NCBI RefSeq assembly: GCF_009730915.1
Contig: NC_052484.1
Span: 5,950,021-6,014,020 of the forward strand
DNA from: Dioscorea cayenensis subsp. rotundata
Lineage: Eukaryota > Streptophyta > Magnoliopsida > Dioscoreales > Dioscoreaceae
DNA: 64,000 nt
Reading direction: 5' to 3'
Both the position numbers and the translations under genes were made by a program. The notes under the pieces are model-generated. The model saw only the letters and a program-made list of their open reading frames with translations. It made no database searches and was not told the origin of the DNA. Every line of letters begins with the position of its first letter. Position 1 is the first letter of the stretch. This document shows, piece after piece, positions 48,181 to 62,544 of the stretch.

Positions 48181-48748
48181 GAAAAGTGAAATGAGATAAA
48201 AAAAAAGTAATTCATAATTTAAATTTCTTGATTAAACAGGGCTTGTGAGTCCATGGATATTCATAATACTCAAAGATCGATAATATATATATTGACAAAA
48301 GCGACAAGCACCACTCCACATGGGGGTTTTAAAAGGGACAGGTAGATATATTGGTGAATTAGTTACTATGGCTTAACAACAGATTAGGCAATGATCACCG
48401 TCGCTTGCACCCAAGATGATATATCAGGGACCGTAGTCCCATAATCCCACAATGCTAAATCTCTCCTGTTTTACAACCCTGGAGGAGTGGAGAATATGAC
48501 TCCTCCCACAGATGACCCAATGATAACGCACTATCAATATTTTTACAATATTGCACAATACTATTATTGTATAAATGGTAGAGGGATTCGTTCCTCCACT
48601 ACTCCTCCCCTAATCCCTCTGTCTCCCCACTTACGTTCATAGACATGAATTTGCATTATAGTGGGCGGTGTTTGGCTTGAGAATACTTTTTTTTACAGTT
48701 AACATTTTGCATATGACACTTCAAGTGCTCCAAAAGGTAATAAAAAAA
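48181..48748. other. Spacer, no gene recognised
   Basis: Possible 5' leader of the LINE at the left edge; otherwise nothing recognised. Confidence 0.4.
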
Positions 48749-49935
48749 TGGGATTTTTACTTGCATACCCCTGTAAAATCATGAATTTTCTTAAATACCC
48801 TCATAAAAATGATATTTGTTCGTGTAACCCTACAAATTAATTCTATTTGCTTATATGCCCCTATGGTTAAGTTGACTTTTAATGGTATTAAATCAATGGA
48901 TGGAATAAGGGTAAATTACCAAAATGGGTTTGCTTATATGCCCCTCTAAATTTTTCTTCTTCTTATTTTGTAGACATTATTCATTTCATTCAACAAATAA
49001 TCATTATAGGTTCGTTAATATACCGATCAAATTTTTTTATTATATTTTATAGACTTTAAATTATTTAAATTATAGATAACCACTATAATTTTTTTATATA
49101 CACTATAATTATTTTTTAAAATTATTAAAAATCATGATTTTTTGAGTAAATTGATATTTTAAGGTTTTTATAAACGTCTCTAAAAAAATTTATATTATCA
49201 CATGCTCTTTACAAACACAACCTAAAAATAGGTAAAAATTATGACATGTAACAATATATAACAAATAATTTCATACATCTACTCAAAATATAATCAAATA
49301 TGAAATTTATAAGAAAGAAGTCCGATAATTGTTTTTTGAACATCTATCCAATATCAAGTTTTTTACCATCAAGTTCTCTAAAGGACATCAATTTTTTTGA
49401 ACAAACAAGTTCCCCACAAAATTCTTTAAAATTGGGAGGTTCTCCTAGTAAGCTCCGGCGACGGCATTGATCACGCAAAGACCTCTGACGGTGAACGTAA
49501 CGGCACATGCACAGATGCCTCTGCTCGGGCATAGCTGGTGATGAAATGGTCCAGTAGGGTTAGGTTGAAACCTCCGGGGATGGCGTAGACGTCTCTAACG
49601 CCGATTTGAAAAAGCCGGCGAGTGAGATGGTTTGGCTTGAAGGGATTGGTGAGAAGGGAACCTCAAAAGATGGTGGCTGAGTGGTTGAGAAGTTTGGGAA
49701 CTTTTCTCAAATGCTTAGGTTGGATGATGTTAAAGGAAATTGGGTAATTTTGTTAAGTTGGGTTAAGTGGGAACTATGGTTAATTCCATAAACCCTAACG
49801 ATGGCTAACTGTAACTAACAACAGGGATATATAAGTAAAAATGTTAGTTTTATGGGGTATGCAAGCAAATAGTATTTTTATGGGAGTATTTAAGCAATTT
49901 CATAGTTTTGCAGGAGTATGCAAGCAATTTTCCCA
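48749..49935. mobile_element. Pack-MULE with a pyruvate decarboxylase fragment
   Basis: 1,187 bp with long, imperfect terminal inverted repeats of more than 100 bases: left TGGGATTTTTACTTGCATAC and right complement TGGGAAAATTGCTTGCATAC, both continuing through CTTAAATAC and CATAAAAAT blocks. Long inverted ends point to a MULE. The expected 9-bp target duplication is not clear (flanks are A-rich). No transposase. The interior holds a GC-richer block, 49430-49690, recognisable as a host gene fragment. Confidence 0.82.
49430..49690 (-). pseudogene. Captured pyruvate decarboxylase N-terminal fragment
   Basis: On minus: HLTRRLFQIGVRDVYAIPGG then FNLTLLDHFI, followed in a shifted frame by VTFTVRGLCVINAVAGAY. 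This matches the N-terminal thiamine-diphosphate domain of plant pyruvate decarboxylases (HLARRLVEIGV..VPGDFNLTLLDHL, then VTFTVGGLSVINAIAGAY). The stretch between the two blocks, which carries the catalytic Glu (CNELNAGYAADG), is deleted, and a stop follows AGAY. Only about 90 of about 600 residues are present, so no enzyme. It lies wholly within the Pack-MULE, antisense to the window. Confidence 0.82.
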
Positions 49936-50754
49936 AAATAAATTTATATATCAATAGATTTTCTCCTTTTGATAATTCATCTTATTTCCTGTGCATATAA
50001 TGCTTTATAAAAGATTAAGGCGAAAAGGAGCCCTCCAATCTATTTGGCCAGGAGACCGATCCAAACATTTTCATCTTTATTCATTCAGTTGTTTTTCCCC
50101 CCACGTAACTCTAATTTTATTTTATTTGTTTAGCTAAAAGAAGATATTTGATGTGATAGGAACTACAAAGGATGAAAGCCTTTTTGGTTTTTATTTGATT
50201 AAGCAAAGAAGATGAGGTTAAACTTTTTTTTTCCAAATATTGAGTTGAAAAATAAATTTAATTTGAGATAATCAATATTTAATTTAAGCATTGCAAGTAA
50301 AATATTTTAAAATTTAAAGTTTATTTCTATAAATACTACTTAATATTTTTTAAAATTAATTATTAAATATATTTATTTTAAGAAACCAAATTTACAGAAA
50401 GATAAGTTTGTAAGTAATTGAATTTGATTTGCAAACGATGGGGTGAATTACATAAATAAATAGTTTCATGGAGAAGAAATCAAAGTTGTTACGTGTCTGT
50501 GTCACATATTGCGATCGATATTCATGAACCACGTGCTTGAAGAAAGAAATAAAGAAAAAAAATTAATGAAAAACAGCAGCACCACCTTTTTCAATGACAT
50601 CACATGCCTTAAAATAACATACTTCCAAAACCAAACTCCATCTTTTTTTAATTATAACTATTGTGAAAACCTATGCTAACGTCACGGCACTGTATAAAAA
50701 AAAATATTATAAAAATAATATAAATTATATAAAAAAATTAATAATATAATTTTT
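49936..50754. other. AT-rich spacer, no gene recognised
   Basis: Homopolymer-rich sequence without element termini or recognisable frames. Confidence 0.5.
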
Positions 50755-51904
50755 TTAAGGGTAAATTATTTATTGATCCTTTGTACGTTTTGAAAATGGT
50801 CGGATAGACCCTCTGACAAAACACATTTCTCTGCAGTCCTTCATTTTTCAAAGTATCATCTTTTAGTCCTTTCCATCTCCCTCCGTTAGTCATGGACGTG
50901 AGGATTTTTGAGAAATGCCAAGATTGTCCCTTTGCAATTTCAAGGCATGGCAGCCCTTTCTTTTCAATGCGCAAAGAGGACCTTTCTTCACCATTTGTCT
51001 TCTTAGAGAAGACACTAGGCACTAGAGTTCTCTTTTCCTCATTCTTCATATGAAAGGAGTTCTTCTTTATGTGGGTAATTTCCTTGTTTTTCTTATTTTT
51101 TTTGTGGAGCTTCTAACGAAGCATAACTGGTCCTCTCTTCATCACCTTCCCTAATTTCCCTCGTCCGCGGAGAGCTTCCGATTTGTTGGAGCTTCTGCCT
51201 AGAGGCCAAGGTAGCATTTGGAAGAAACTCAACACTAAGATACATGTTACTGTGGTGGAGTTTACGTCTGACTTGCATGGGTTCCCAACCTAACCCTTCT
51301 TTTGATGTTGCAAATTCAAAATGAAAATGTTTTACAGTATTGTAAAGTACAACCGGGAGGTCTATGTGTTGGACTTTACTGTACTGACTGACTGAGAGAT
51401 TGTATTGAAGAACATTTGTACATACTGGAGTATGGAACCACAATTAAAGTACGTTATTCGAGATGAACATAAGACACTAAGTTCACAACAGAAGATGAAT
51501 TCCAGAGAATGTGCAGTATTCACTAAATATTCAGTAAAACTTTGGTTGATAAATGGTTGATGCACCACAGTTGTATGTTAATGTTCTGCACATGATGACT
51601 ATTACTTTAGTTAATGACCGCGTCCTAGCATTAGTTTCCATTGATAGTGATTTGATTTGTTTCTATTATTCGTATGTCATAAGTGTTTATTTATTGCATG
51701 GAAATGTTTAGTTTTGACATGAAAGTGTTTAGTTTCTTTATGAAAGTATTAATTTATCCGCCCTAACTGTTTACTTATTACACTAAGTGGTTATTTATTA
51801 TCAATTTGGTGAGCAAACCATTATTATCACAACATGCTTCATCCAATCGATTATCTGAAGCCTAGGTTGGGGTAAATGAAGGATTGACAGTATCCATGTT
51901 CTAT

Positions 51905-52662
51905 CAAGATATAGAAGGTGACATTCTCATCGTCGGGCAACATTTCCAAGACACCAATGATTTCAATAATACACTGTCTGACATTGCCATCAAACGGAAT
52001 TTCAACTTCTAGTTCATTAAAAATGACCGCAGTAGGGTTACTGTTTCATGTGCCGCTGATGGATGTCAATGGTGTATTCATGCCTCAAAAGATGGTACTC
52101 TCCCCACGTTTAGAATAAAAACACCAGAAGAAGATCACACATGTAGCGGGGGTATTGCCACATGATCACACCCTAGAGCTTCAAAGAAATGGGTTAACGG
52201 GCAAGTGATGAAGAAATCAAGGGATTGACCTCTGTATTGAGCAGTGGATATACAATGAGATATATTGCTAGATCATGGTGTTCATCTGTCATACAAACAA
52301 GCCTGGATGGGTAAAAAGGTAGCAAGGGGAGTTATAAACGGAAGTAATATAGCAAGCTACGATATGTTGATATGGTATACAGGTAAGGTTGCTGAAACAA
52401 ATCCAGGTACATTATTATCATTAACAGTAACGCTGATCGGTTTCAGGATGGTTTTTTCTGTTCCGCTCTTCATTGGATAACTTCAAGCGGGGTTTCAGGC
52501 CCATGTTATTTCTAGATGAGACGCATTTGCTAGGCGAATATGGTGGTATTTTGTTGGGTGAAAGCAGCAAGGATGGCAATAAAGGATTATTCCATTTATC
52601 ATTCGCTATTGTCGATAATGAAACTAATGATAATTGGACATGGTTCATATCAAAATAATTAG
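51905..52662 (+). pseudogene. MULE transposase remnant, N-terminal half
   Basis: Blocks in order: DFNNTLSDIAIKRNFNF then WCIHASKDGTLPTF and EEDHTC (51950-52145, DNA-binding region); YKQAWMGKKVARGVING (52285-52340); FRPMLFLDETHLLGEYGG and ILLGESSKDG (52490-52575, first catalytic Asp block); and FAIVDNETNDNWTWF (52610-52650). Each block has its equivalent in the first MULE (for example KLAWMGREVAR). The frame stops at 52656-52658, where the first MULE continues with the second Asp block. Numerous frameshifts; inactive. Confidence 0.85.
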
Positions 52663-52856
52663 TATGTCAGTTATGTGTTTAGTATCAGCCTTCACTACAA
52701 GAAAGTTATTGTTTAAAAACGGAATATTACAAACGAAATTTATTTCGTTTCTACTTGCAACCGATTAGCAACGGACAAGCAATCGTTTTAAATATAATCT
52801 AAATAACAACGGCTTACAAATGACCCATTTAAAATATCATTTATTTAAATATTAAA

Positions 52857-53640
52857 AAATATTCGTTTCTAATCCGTTTCCAATAGAAAGGGACTAGAAA
52901 CGGAATTAAAAATTAATATTTTATTTAAATATTATTATATATTACAAAATATCCGTTTCTAATCCGTTTCAAATAGAAAGGGACTAGAAACGGATTTAAG
53001 AATTAATATTTTATTTAAATATTATGAAATATTAAAAAATTCCGTTTCTAATCTGTTTCTAATAGAAAGGGACTAGAAACGGATTTAACAATTAATATTT
53101 TATTTAAATATTATTAAATATTAAAAAATATCCGTTTCTAATCCGTTTCAACTAGAAAGGGACTAGAAACAGAAATAAAAATTAATATTTTATTTAAATA
53201 TTATTATATATTACAAAATATCCGTTTCTAATTCGTTTCCAATAGAAAGGGACTAGAAACATATTTAAAAATTAATATTTTATTTAAATATTATTATATA
53301 TTACAAAATATCCGTTTCTAATCCATTTCAAATAGAATTAATATTTTATTTAAATATAATTATATATTACAAAATATCCGTTTCTAATCCGTTTCAAATA
53401 GAAAGGGACTAGAAACGGACTTAACAATTAATATTTTATTTAAATATTAGAAATATCCGTTTCTAATCCGTTTCAAATAGAAACGGACTAGAAACGGAAT
53501 TAAAAATTAATATTTTATTTAAATAATATTACATATTAGAAAATATCCGTTTCTAATCCGTTGCTAATAGAAAGGGACTAGAAACGGTTCTAAATATTAA
53601 TATTTTATTTAAATATTATTAAATATTAAAAATTATTATA
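52857..53640 (+). repeat. Nine tandem copies of an about 89-bp subterminal repeat
   Basis: Each unit has the inverted pair ccgtttctaatccgttt...gactagaaacgg followed by attaatattttatttaaata. Copy 6 (about 53305-53370) has lost the middle 25 bases. Units start near 52858, 52947, 53035, 53124, 53215, 53305, 53371, 53451 and 53540. Such arrays near CACTA ends are usually the transposase-binding regions. Confidence 0.9.
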
Positions 53641-54174
53641 TGAAAGATTTATTTTTTTATAATCATTAAATAAAATAAATATATGAATATTATGATAACC
53701 ATTAGATAATTGGGAATTTAAATGAATATATTGTTATTATTTATTTTCAGTTAATTTCATGATTTGATAACCATCATTTCATGTGATTCATCCATATTAA
53801 TTAATTATTGATTTAAAAACAATATAAAAAAAATTGATTACCCTGATTTTATAACTTTGAAATGATATATTTCTTAATTATATATTATTTATAATTTTTA
53901 TAAATAGATATTTTTTTAATATATGCATAAATTAAAGAATGAATATCATGACAGTTTTGACCTTCAAAATATTTCCTTAATCAAAAACACTAAAGAAAGA
54001 AAGCAAGTACTACTTCCCACCCCAAATCCAGATGAGTCTATGTAAACACTACCAACACTAGCTGGTTCGGGTTGGGGCTATGCCGATGCGGCCCAGCCCA
54101 TTTCGAAGTTTGCCTCTTTTGATTCCCTCTCTCTTTCGTTACTCCTTTCTCTGCCCATCTCACGCTCTCTTCTC

Positions 54175-55058
54175 TCAGTTTCTGAGTTTCTCTCCGTCTT
54201 CATCTCTGTCTCCATCTCCGTCTGCAAGCCATCGGTATAGCGTAGCGTTGTAGATGCTTCCGTCTTCGAGATCCAAACCCTCGCGCTCACCGCCGGCACA
54301 GCTCTGGTGGCTCCCCCGCCGCATCGAGGAGAAAGATGAAGATGTCGATGAGGCGAAGCGATCGACGTAGTCCTTGAGCCATCCTCCCCTCCCGCCGGTG
54401 GATTCCAGAGGTGGCGGCGTCTCCTCCTTCATGGCGTTCTCGAGGTCTCGTCTCACTCTTGCGACCACGGATTCAATGCCCTCTTCTTCGGATCCGATCG
54501 AGAAGGATCTAGGAAGTGGATAAGGGATTGGTGGAGTTGGGATCTCGAGGCCGGAGGTGGTGATCGGAGAACGACAGAGAGGGTAGGAAGGGGAAGATCG
54601 GAGCCAGGCATTGATGCAGGAGACGTGGAAGGGGTGGCGGCAGGCGGGGAGGATGCGGAGCCGATCCTGAGGACGGAGGTGGGAGAGGCACACCGCGCAG
54701 TCGCCAGAGAGACGTGCTGCTACAGCGGTGGAGATCAGGAGTGATGCGATCAAAGCCTTTGCATCGTGATCGGTTGTTGAGATGGAGCCGGAGCTGGATT
54801 AGGGTTAGGGTTAGGGTTTGGGATGGGTGGAAAGGAGGGAGAGGGGAACCGGGAGAAGAGACGGAGGAGGAGGTGGATGGAGGCGGAGGCGGCGATGACG
54901 AAGATGAGGATGGCGGCGATGATGAGGAAACTGGGGTTGTAGGATCCGGCGGAAGCGTGAGGGTTTGGATCTCGAAGAACTTGTCTTTGTCCCTGCTTAA
55001 TGTGGGGAAGGGTTCTTGTTTTTGTTTTGATCAATTTATTAGAGTCTTCAACTCTCAT
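54175..55058 (-). pseudogene. Captured ATL-type RING-H2 ubiquitin ligase
   Basis: On minus the N-terminal part (55058-54750) has a membrane helix PSFLIIAAILIFVIAASAS followed by IHLLLRLFSRF and a Pro/Asn-rich stretch. After a stop and frameshift near 54750, the RING part is open (54753-54175): CAVCLSHLRPQDRLRILPAC, then RHPFHVSCINAWLRS and YPLCRSPI. The spacing is that of ATL RING-H2, but the seventh metal ligand (CPLC) has become Tyr. Order TM, linker, RING and tail fits ATLs, which are membrane-anchored E3 ligases. Stop, frameshift and ligand loss argue against function. Lies wholly inside the CACTA element. Confidence 0.85.
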
Positions 55059-55136
55059 CTTCTTTATGTCATCAGGAACTTCCTTTTGTATAATCCTCTT
55101 TTATTTTCTTTTTTTGGGATTTTTTTTGTTATGTAG

Positions 55137-55694
55137 ATTATAGTGGGGAGAATTGGCACTGAGACACCTACCAACGAGGCTGGCGAAGTCACAAGGTTTA
55201 TAAAGAACTCCTTTTCCCCTTGTCAAAGTAACTAAGCTGTTGTAATTCTATGCTGTTGTGTTTTCTCTGCTGTCATTTATCTCTCATTGCTGTTCCTGTG
55301 TAGTCATCTGCAGGGTATGTTCAACAGGACAATAAGATTGTTAGAGGCTGGAATCAAACCAGTGTAAACTTAACCTTGACAACACTTCTATTCTTATTAT
55401 CTCATTCGCTTGGGAATCATACATGTGTCATCTGTTGTTTTCTATTTTTCTTCTTAATCTTAAGGTTTCTGTCTTGATTCAGGTATGTTTTCGATGGTCA
55501 GCCACCTGATCTCAAGAAGCAAGAACTAGCAAAGAGGTTCTCCCTAAGTGACTCTCTTTATGAAAGTTTAATAATTTGATTTGTCCAAGCTCAGAATAAA
55601 CCAATAGGTGCAGTATTTTCATCCGATCACTTTTTTATCCTTTAGGTACTCAAAGACGGAAGATGCTAGCAAGGAGTTGACAGCAGCTATAGAG
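55137..55694 (+). pseudogene. Captured flap endonuclease 1 (FEN1) exons
   Basis: Four small exons separated by introns that keep GT...AG: 55137-55195 (IIVGRIGTETPTNEAGEVT), 55304-55363 ([19 protein letters not shown]), 55483-55536 ([17 protein letters not shown]) and 55646-55694 (YSKTEDASKELTAAIE). Phases join correctly from exon to exon, and the residues follow the N-terminal nuclease domain of plant FEN1 in order, including the metal-binding Asp of VFDG. Only about 65 of some 380 residues are present. FEN1 cuts 5' flaps in replication and repair; this piece cannot. The first exon starts 79 bases from the end of the ATL fragment, so a capture junction lies between them. Confidence 0.87.
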
Positions 55695-58057
<2,363 letters not shown>

Positions 58058-58839
58058 ATACTGAGAGAATGAGAGAGTGAGTTGCAGAACATTGCTGGAA
58101 ATTTTTGCTTGTTTCCTTTTCCTTTCTTTCCTCATATTTTCATGTTTAGCTCGGACAAGGTTGCAACCAATTTATTCATTATTTTTCAACTTATTTTCCT
58201 ATTGACATTTGAGAAGATTGTGATGCTCTGTTCTTTGAGAAGTAGCATGTTTTCTGTTGCTTTAAATTTGTGTATTAGTGAGGGTTCACATCTTAAGTTC
58301 TCCAATAATCAATTATTTCTAAAGTCACAATTTGTATGCTTTTTATCTGAATACTTGGTTCTTTGGTTCTAATATTTCATGCATTTTTTTTTTCTGTGAA
58401 TTTGGATTATTATGATTTTGCTAATTTTGTGAATTTCATTCTTGATCACAACCTTTTCAACTAGCTCTATGATTAAAGTTGCTTTACTGAATTCTCCTTG
58501 TCATATTGGTCTAGGCTTGTGATCATTTAGGTTATTAAATGCTTGCCAAGGAGAGGTTTTGTTTTAAGATGTTTAGGTTTATAATTTCCTTACTTACGGA
58601 ACCAGTGCAAATAATTCTTTGATTCTCTCATGTTCTTTTTTATTTGTTAATTCAATTTGGTCACTAATTTGTCATATGCTTTTTATTTTGTGTTGAACAT
58701 ATATACTTAAACATTTCTTTTTGTATGAATTGAGGAATTTATCTTATTTGTTGGTATTTTAGATTTAAAAATAAAATTCATGTACCAGGTTTTAAAAAAA
58801 ATCATGAATATAATTTTTATTTTTATTTTTTACTTGAAT
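58058..58839. other. 3' flank of captured actin, inside CACTA
   Basis: T-rich sequence consistent with an actin 3' UTR and downstream DNA. No other gene seen; small frames are not called. Confidence 0.5.
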
Positions 58840-59299
58840 GTTAGAAACGGATTAGAAACGGATTTACTTGTTTTAATATTGTTTTTTTAATTAAAAAAAA
58901 TAGAAACGGATTAGGAACCAAAAAACTTTTTGTTTCTAATGAGGAGGGACAAATAAAACAAAAAAATATTCCGTTTGGAATCTGTTTCTAATTTTTGTCA
59001 CGGTAAAACCTTTTGTTTTAAATTGATTTCTAAATCTAGAAACGGAATTACAACAGAATTTCGAAACGGATTAGCAACATACATTATTCTGTTTTAATTT
59101 TTCAAAAATTAGAAACATATTGGTGTCCATATCTAATCCGTTTATAGATTTAGAAACGGAACAATTTTCCGTTTCTATTTAAATTAGAAACAAGAGTTTT
59201 TGAAACAGATAAATTCCGTTTCTAATATGTTTCTAAATTGAATTAGCAACGGATTAGAAACGGAAAACGCTGTTTCTAAACAGTAATTTTCTTGTAGTG
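58840..59299. repeat. Right subterminal repeats of the CACTA element
   Basis: About ten dispersed variants of tagaaacggatt / ccgtttctaa in both orientations up to the terminus, matching the core of the left-side tandem repeat. Confidence 0.85.
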
Positions 59300-59564
59300 C
59301 TTAAAGTGTTTATTAATCATGTGTTTGTGTTTATTATCAGCACTTAATTGTTTAGCATCCGTTCTAAGTGCTTATTATCCATTCCAAATTGTTTCTTATC
59401 ATGTTTAAATGTTATTATCATGCTTAAGTGCTTATTACCCGCCTTAGGTGTTTATTATCATCCTTAAATGTTTATTATCATGCTTAATTGTTTATGCATA
59501 CGTAGTTTATTATCATACCCATTAACGATGGTTCTTGTTTATTATCATACTCAATATTATAAGT

Positions 59565-59968
59565 ACAAACTGATGAACATAATGTATAACCGGCTTGAAG
59601 CTTCCCAGCATTGGGAAACACATCTTTGCCCTATAATACATAAGAAGATAGAAGGTGTAATTAATGAAAGTAGGTGACTAATCATGCAAGCCTATACAAA
59701 CATCCATCGTTATGTGGATGATTATCATACAATCGAATCATATAGGGTCACGTATGGGAGACCAATCTTCCCAGTACTAGATCATGACAAACCATTCAAT
59801 GAATCTTGCCCCATATAAATTCGACCACCAATCTCAAATAAGAGGCCCGGCGGGTAGAGAAGCTGGTGGTTTGAGTCGCAAGCCTCTGGGATCCGAGAAT
59901 TATGTTGTAGTCAGTGTCACGAGGTCAGCCACAATCGAGTAACATGTAATGAAGTAATTACGGAATGA
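59565..59968 (+). pseudogene. MULE transposase remnant, C-terminal end with zinc knuckle
   Basis: Continues the second MULE after the CACTA insertion: LMNIMYNRLEASQHWETHL and CPIIHKKIEGVINESR (59570-59670), then MQAYTNIHRYVDDYHTIESY and GRPIFPVLDHDKPFN (59685-59800). It ends with ESQASGIRELCCSQC HEVSHNRVTC, a complete CX2CX4HX4C zinc knuckle, and a stop at 59966-59968. The SWIM finger, present at the equivalent place in the first MULE, is missing between the first two blocks. Broken by stops; inactive. Confidence 0.83.
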
Positions 59969-60769
59969 GTGTGGCCACGGTTAGGCCTTTTTCTTATGTA
60001 CGAGAAACACAAGGGTTTAATGACTTGCAGATATTAAGGAGTACTTATACCATATAATAAACACTTCCATGTAATACTGAACAGTTTATTGCAAATAATG
60101 CATACTTAAGGCCAATAATGAACACTCTATAGCAAACAATGCATACTTAAGCAAATAAGGAACACTTGCAAGGAATAAACACTCAATATCATCTGATGTA
60201 ATTGTGAGCTATGACAAAACCCTGCTAGTCATTTGTTCTTGAGAATGAAATTAGATTTTGGAGGAGGGGTTTTGTGTACTTCCACACGATTGGCTTCTTC
60301 GTTGCACTCTGCTTTGATAAAGAAGTCCATGGTTGTTAGCATGGCCGCCATAGCCTTATCCATGGCATCATCATCATCCCCATCATCCCCATCATCCCCT
60401 GAAATTGTGTTCCCAGTCTTCAGTTTTGCCTGGGATTCATTGACGGTATCAATATCATGCACTGTTTCAAAATGGAGGGCTGATGTAGCGTCTCAAAACC
60501 AAGGATGATATGGTTCCTTCCTCATCTCTTCTCCTCCCTCCCTGCAATAACACCCTCCAAAAATGGTCCGGCAGTAAAGGTGGTCTTTGCCTGAATCTGG
60601 AGAAGGAACTCCTCCAAACATGACAGTTCTCATTTTCCTAGGCTTAGAAAATAGGGTGATGGGACTGAAAAGTAACCACCTCTTTTTCCCATATGCATTG
60701 GAACTCCAACTTCACCAAGGGCATCACCGTCATTTCCATGGCAAGTTAACTCTGCCTGGATGGAGTTGA
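59969..60769. other. Right part of the second MULE, no gene recognised
   Basis: A repeat tract with aaataatgcatacttaag motifs at 60040-60190 is the likely intron-type array of a minus-strand gene. A minus frame at 60462-60229 is rich in Asp (GDDGDDGDDDDA) and has no recognisable domain. Confidence 0.45.
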
Positions 60770-60885
60770 TTGAAAAGTAAATTATTTCAAAAGGAGGGAG
60801 TTTTTAACCATTTGAAAAAGTCAAGGGAGTTTTTGGCCATGTGAAAAAGGTAGAGGCACCTTTTGAGCAATTCCTCTTTTCTTTT

Positions 60886-61189
60886 TAAAATTATTTTGTA
60901 CAGGAAGTATATTCCCAAATTTTGAAATATATATGAAAATTTTTGTCTTGTTAATTTTTATATTTGTAAGACCAAATTATGGAAGAAAATATTATTTCAA
61001 TAAATCTTTTGAAGCATAATAATTAAATATTCAATACTAATATACTAACCATATGGTTGTGTTAATTTTTTTCAAATTGTTTTATTTTTTTTAATTATTC
61101 TTGCTAATTATGGTAGTTTTCATATATTTATTTCCCAAAGCGTACGAATTATTGGAAATATTTTAAATTTTGTTAACATTCTCTTGGGT
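60886..61189. other. AT-rich spacer
   Basis: Nothing recognised. Confidence 0.4.
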
Positions 61190-61370
61190 AGGGGTGGACA
61201 TGGGTTAGGCTGGGTAGGGTCTGGGCTGGGTCAGACTAAAAAATTCAACCTATATATTCAGGCCGAGCTGAGCTGGGCCATGTTCGGGCCAAATTATTTT
61301 GGTCCGAACTCGACCCATTTGATTTTCATTAGGCCCAGGTCTAGCCTAGCTCAACCTAATAAATAAATAA
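61190..61370. mobile_element. Fragment of an hAT-like MITE
   Basis: Starts TAGGGGTGGACATGGG, resembling the terminus TAGGGGTGGCAATA of the element at 39183-39769, followed by repeats of gggctgggt and cgggcc as in that element. No opposite end identified. Confidence 0.5.
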
Positions 61371-62544
61371 ATTTTTGTGGAATAATTGAAATAACTAAAT
61401 AAAATCACTATTACAACCCCTCAAATTTTGTTAAACAATTAAATAAAAAGACAAAACTAGATGAAAAAGAATGCATGCATCCCTACACATATAAAATATT
61501 AGAAAACCAAAAGCAAAGCCTAGAAAGTTACCTAGTATTTTCAAACATGTCTTTTTTTTAATATTGGTATAATATTAAGAAAGCAAATAAAAGAAAACAA
61601 ACAAAAACAATATGTATGTGGACAGGAAGGACATAACCAACTTCTTATTAACGTCCTTATTTATCACATCAGTGTGTTATACAAGATTACAAAGCCTCTA
61701 TTTATAGGCTAAGAGGAATATGAAAAGTTACACATTATTAAACTTCCTCATAAATATGGGAAAATGAAGAGACATAAGATGACGTAAATTCATTAGAGTT
61801 TTAGAAATTTACTGATGAAGTGGTTTGGGAGTTTGGGGAAAAAAGAGTTATACATTAATAGGCATCCAGTATTAATGTATAACTGAAGGTATGTCTTTCT
61901 AGGAGGTGATATCATGAAATAAGAGGATAGTATATAAGAATTACATGAGATTTTTTTTTTTTATGATTTATGTAACAAAAGATTTTGTGGGTCACCTGAC
62001 AACACCTCTCAACAACTTCTGTAGAAATATGTCTATATATAATTATATTATATATGGCCATAGGACTTAAAAAAAACACAACCAACCCTTTTGGCAAGTA
62101 GTTGAAATAAGTGCAAGTTACACGTTAAAGTCAAATCAAATCCTCTTGTTTGACCACCGCACTGATTTTTACTTGATTCATATCCTTAATGATAATGAGG
62201 CATCTTTTAAATTTAATATTTTAAAAATGATGATGATCTAAATTTTAATATTATAATGATGATATTGATTTTTGGCTTTGGTCAAACATTTTAATGTTGG
62301 CTCATAAATAAATATGTTGTTGTCTTGTATATGACTTCCAATTAAACATGGACCTTTGTTTTCTCTTAAGTCTATGTTTTTTAAAATTGTGTTTTTTTTT
62401 AAAATTTATAGCCTACATATATATATATATATATATATATTATGATGATGATTAGTTTTAGTTTTTAGCCTTCATCAAATGTTTTTATGTTGGCTCATAA
62501 ATAAATATATTGTTTTCTTTTATATGACTTCCAAGGGATGAACA
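61371..62544. other. AT-rich spacer with local duplication and TA microsatellite
   Basis: Segments about 62262-62345 and 62444-62535 are near-copies (tgttggctcataaataaata, then tatatgacttccaa). A TA repeat lies at about 62418-62441. No gene recognised. Confidence 0.6.

Noticed and set aside
52857..53640. Regular repeats resembling a CRISPR array
   Set aside because: Tandem units of about 89 bp with no unique spacers, at the end of a CACTA element in a plant genome.
54797..54825. Telomere-like ggttagggttagggtttggg
   Set aside because: Only about four units and it encodes the Pro/Asn-rich stretch of the captured ATL on minus; a coding repeat, not a telomere relic.
60229..60508. Asp-rich minus frame and its plus-strand shadow
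   Set aside because: Driven by a short GAT/CATC repeat; no domain recognised, although it could be a relic of the second gene of the MULE.
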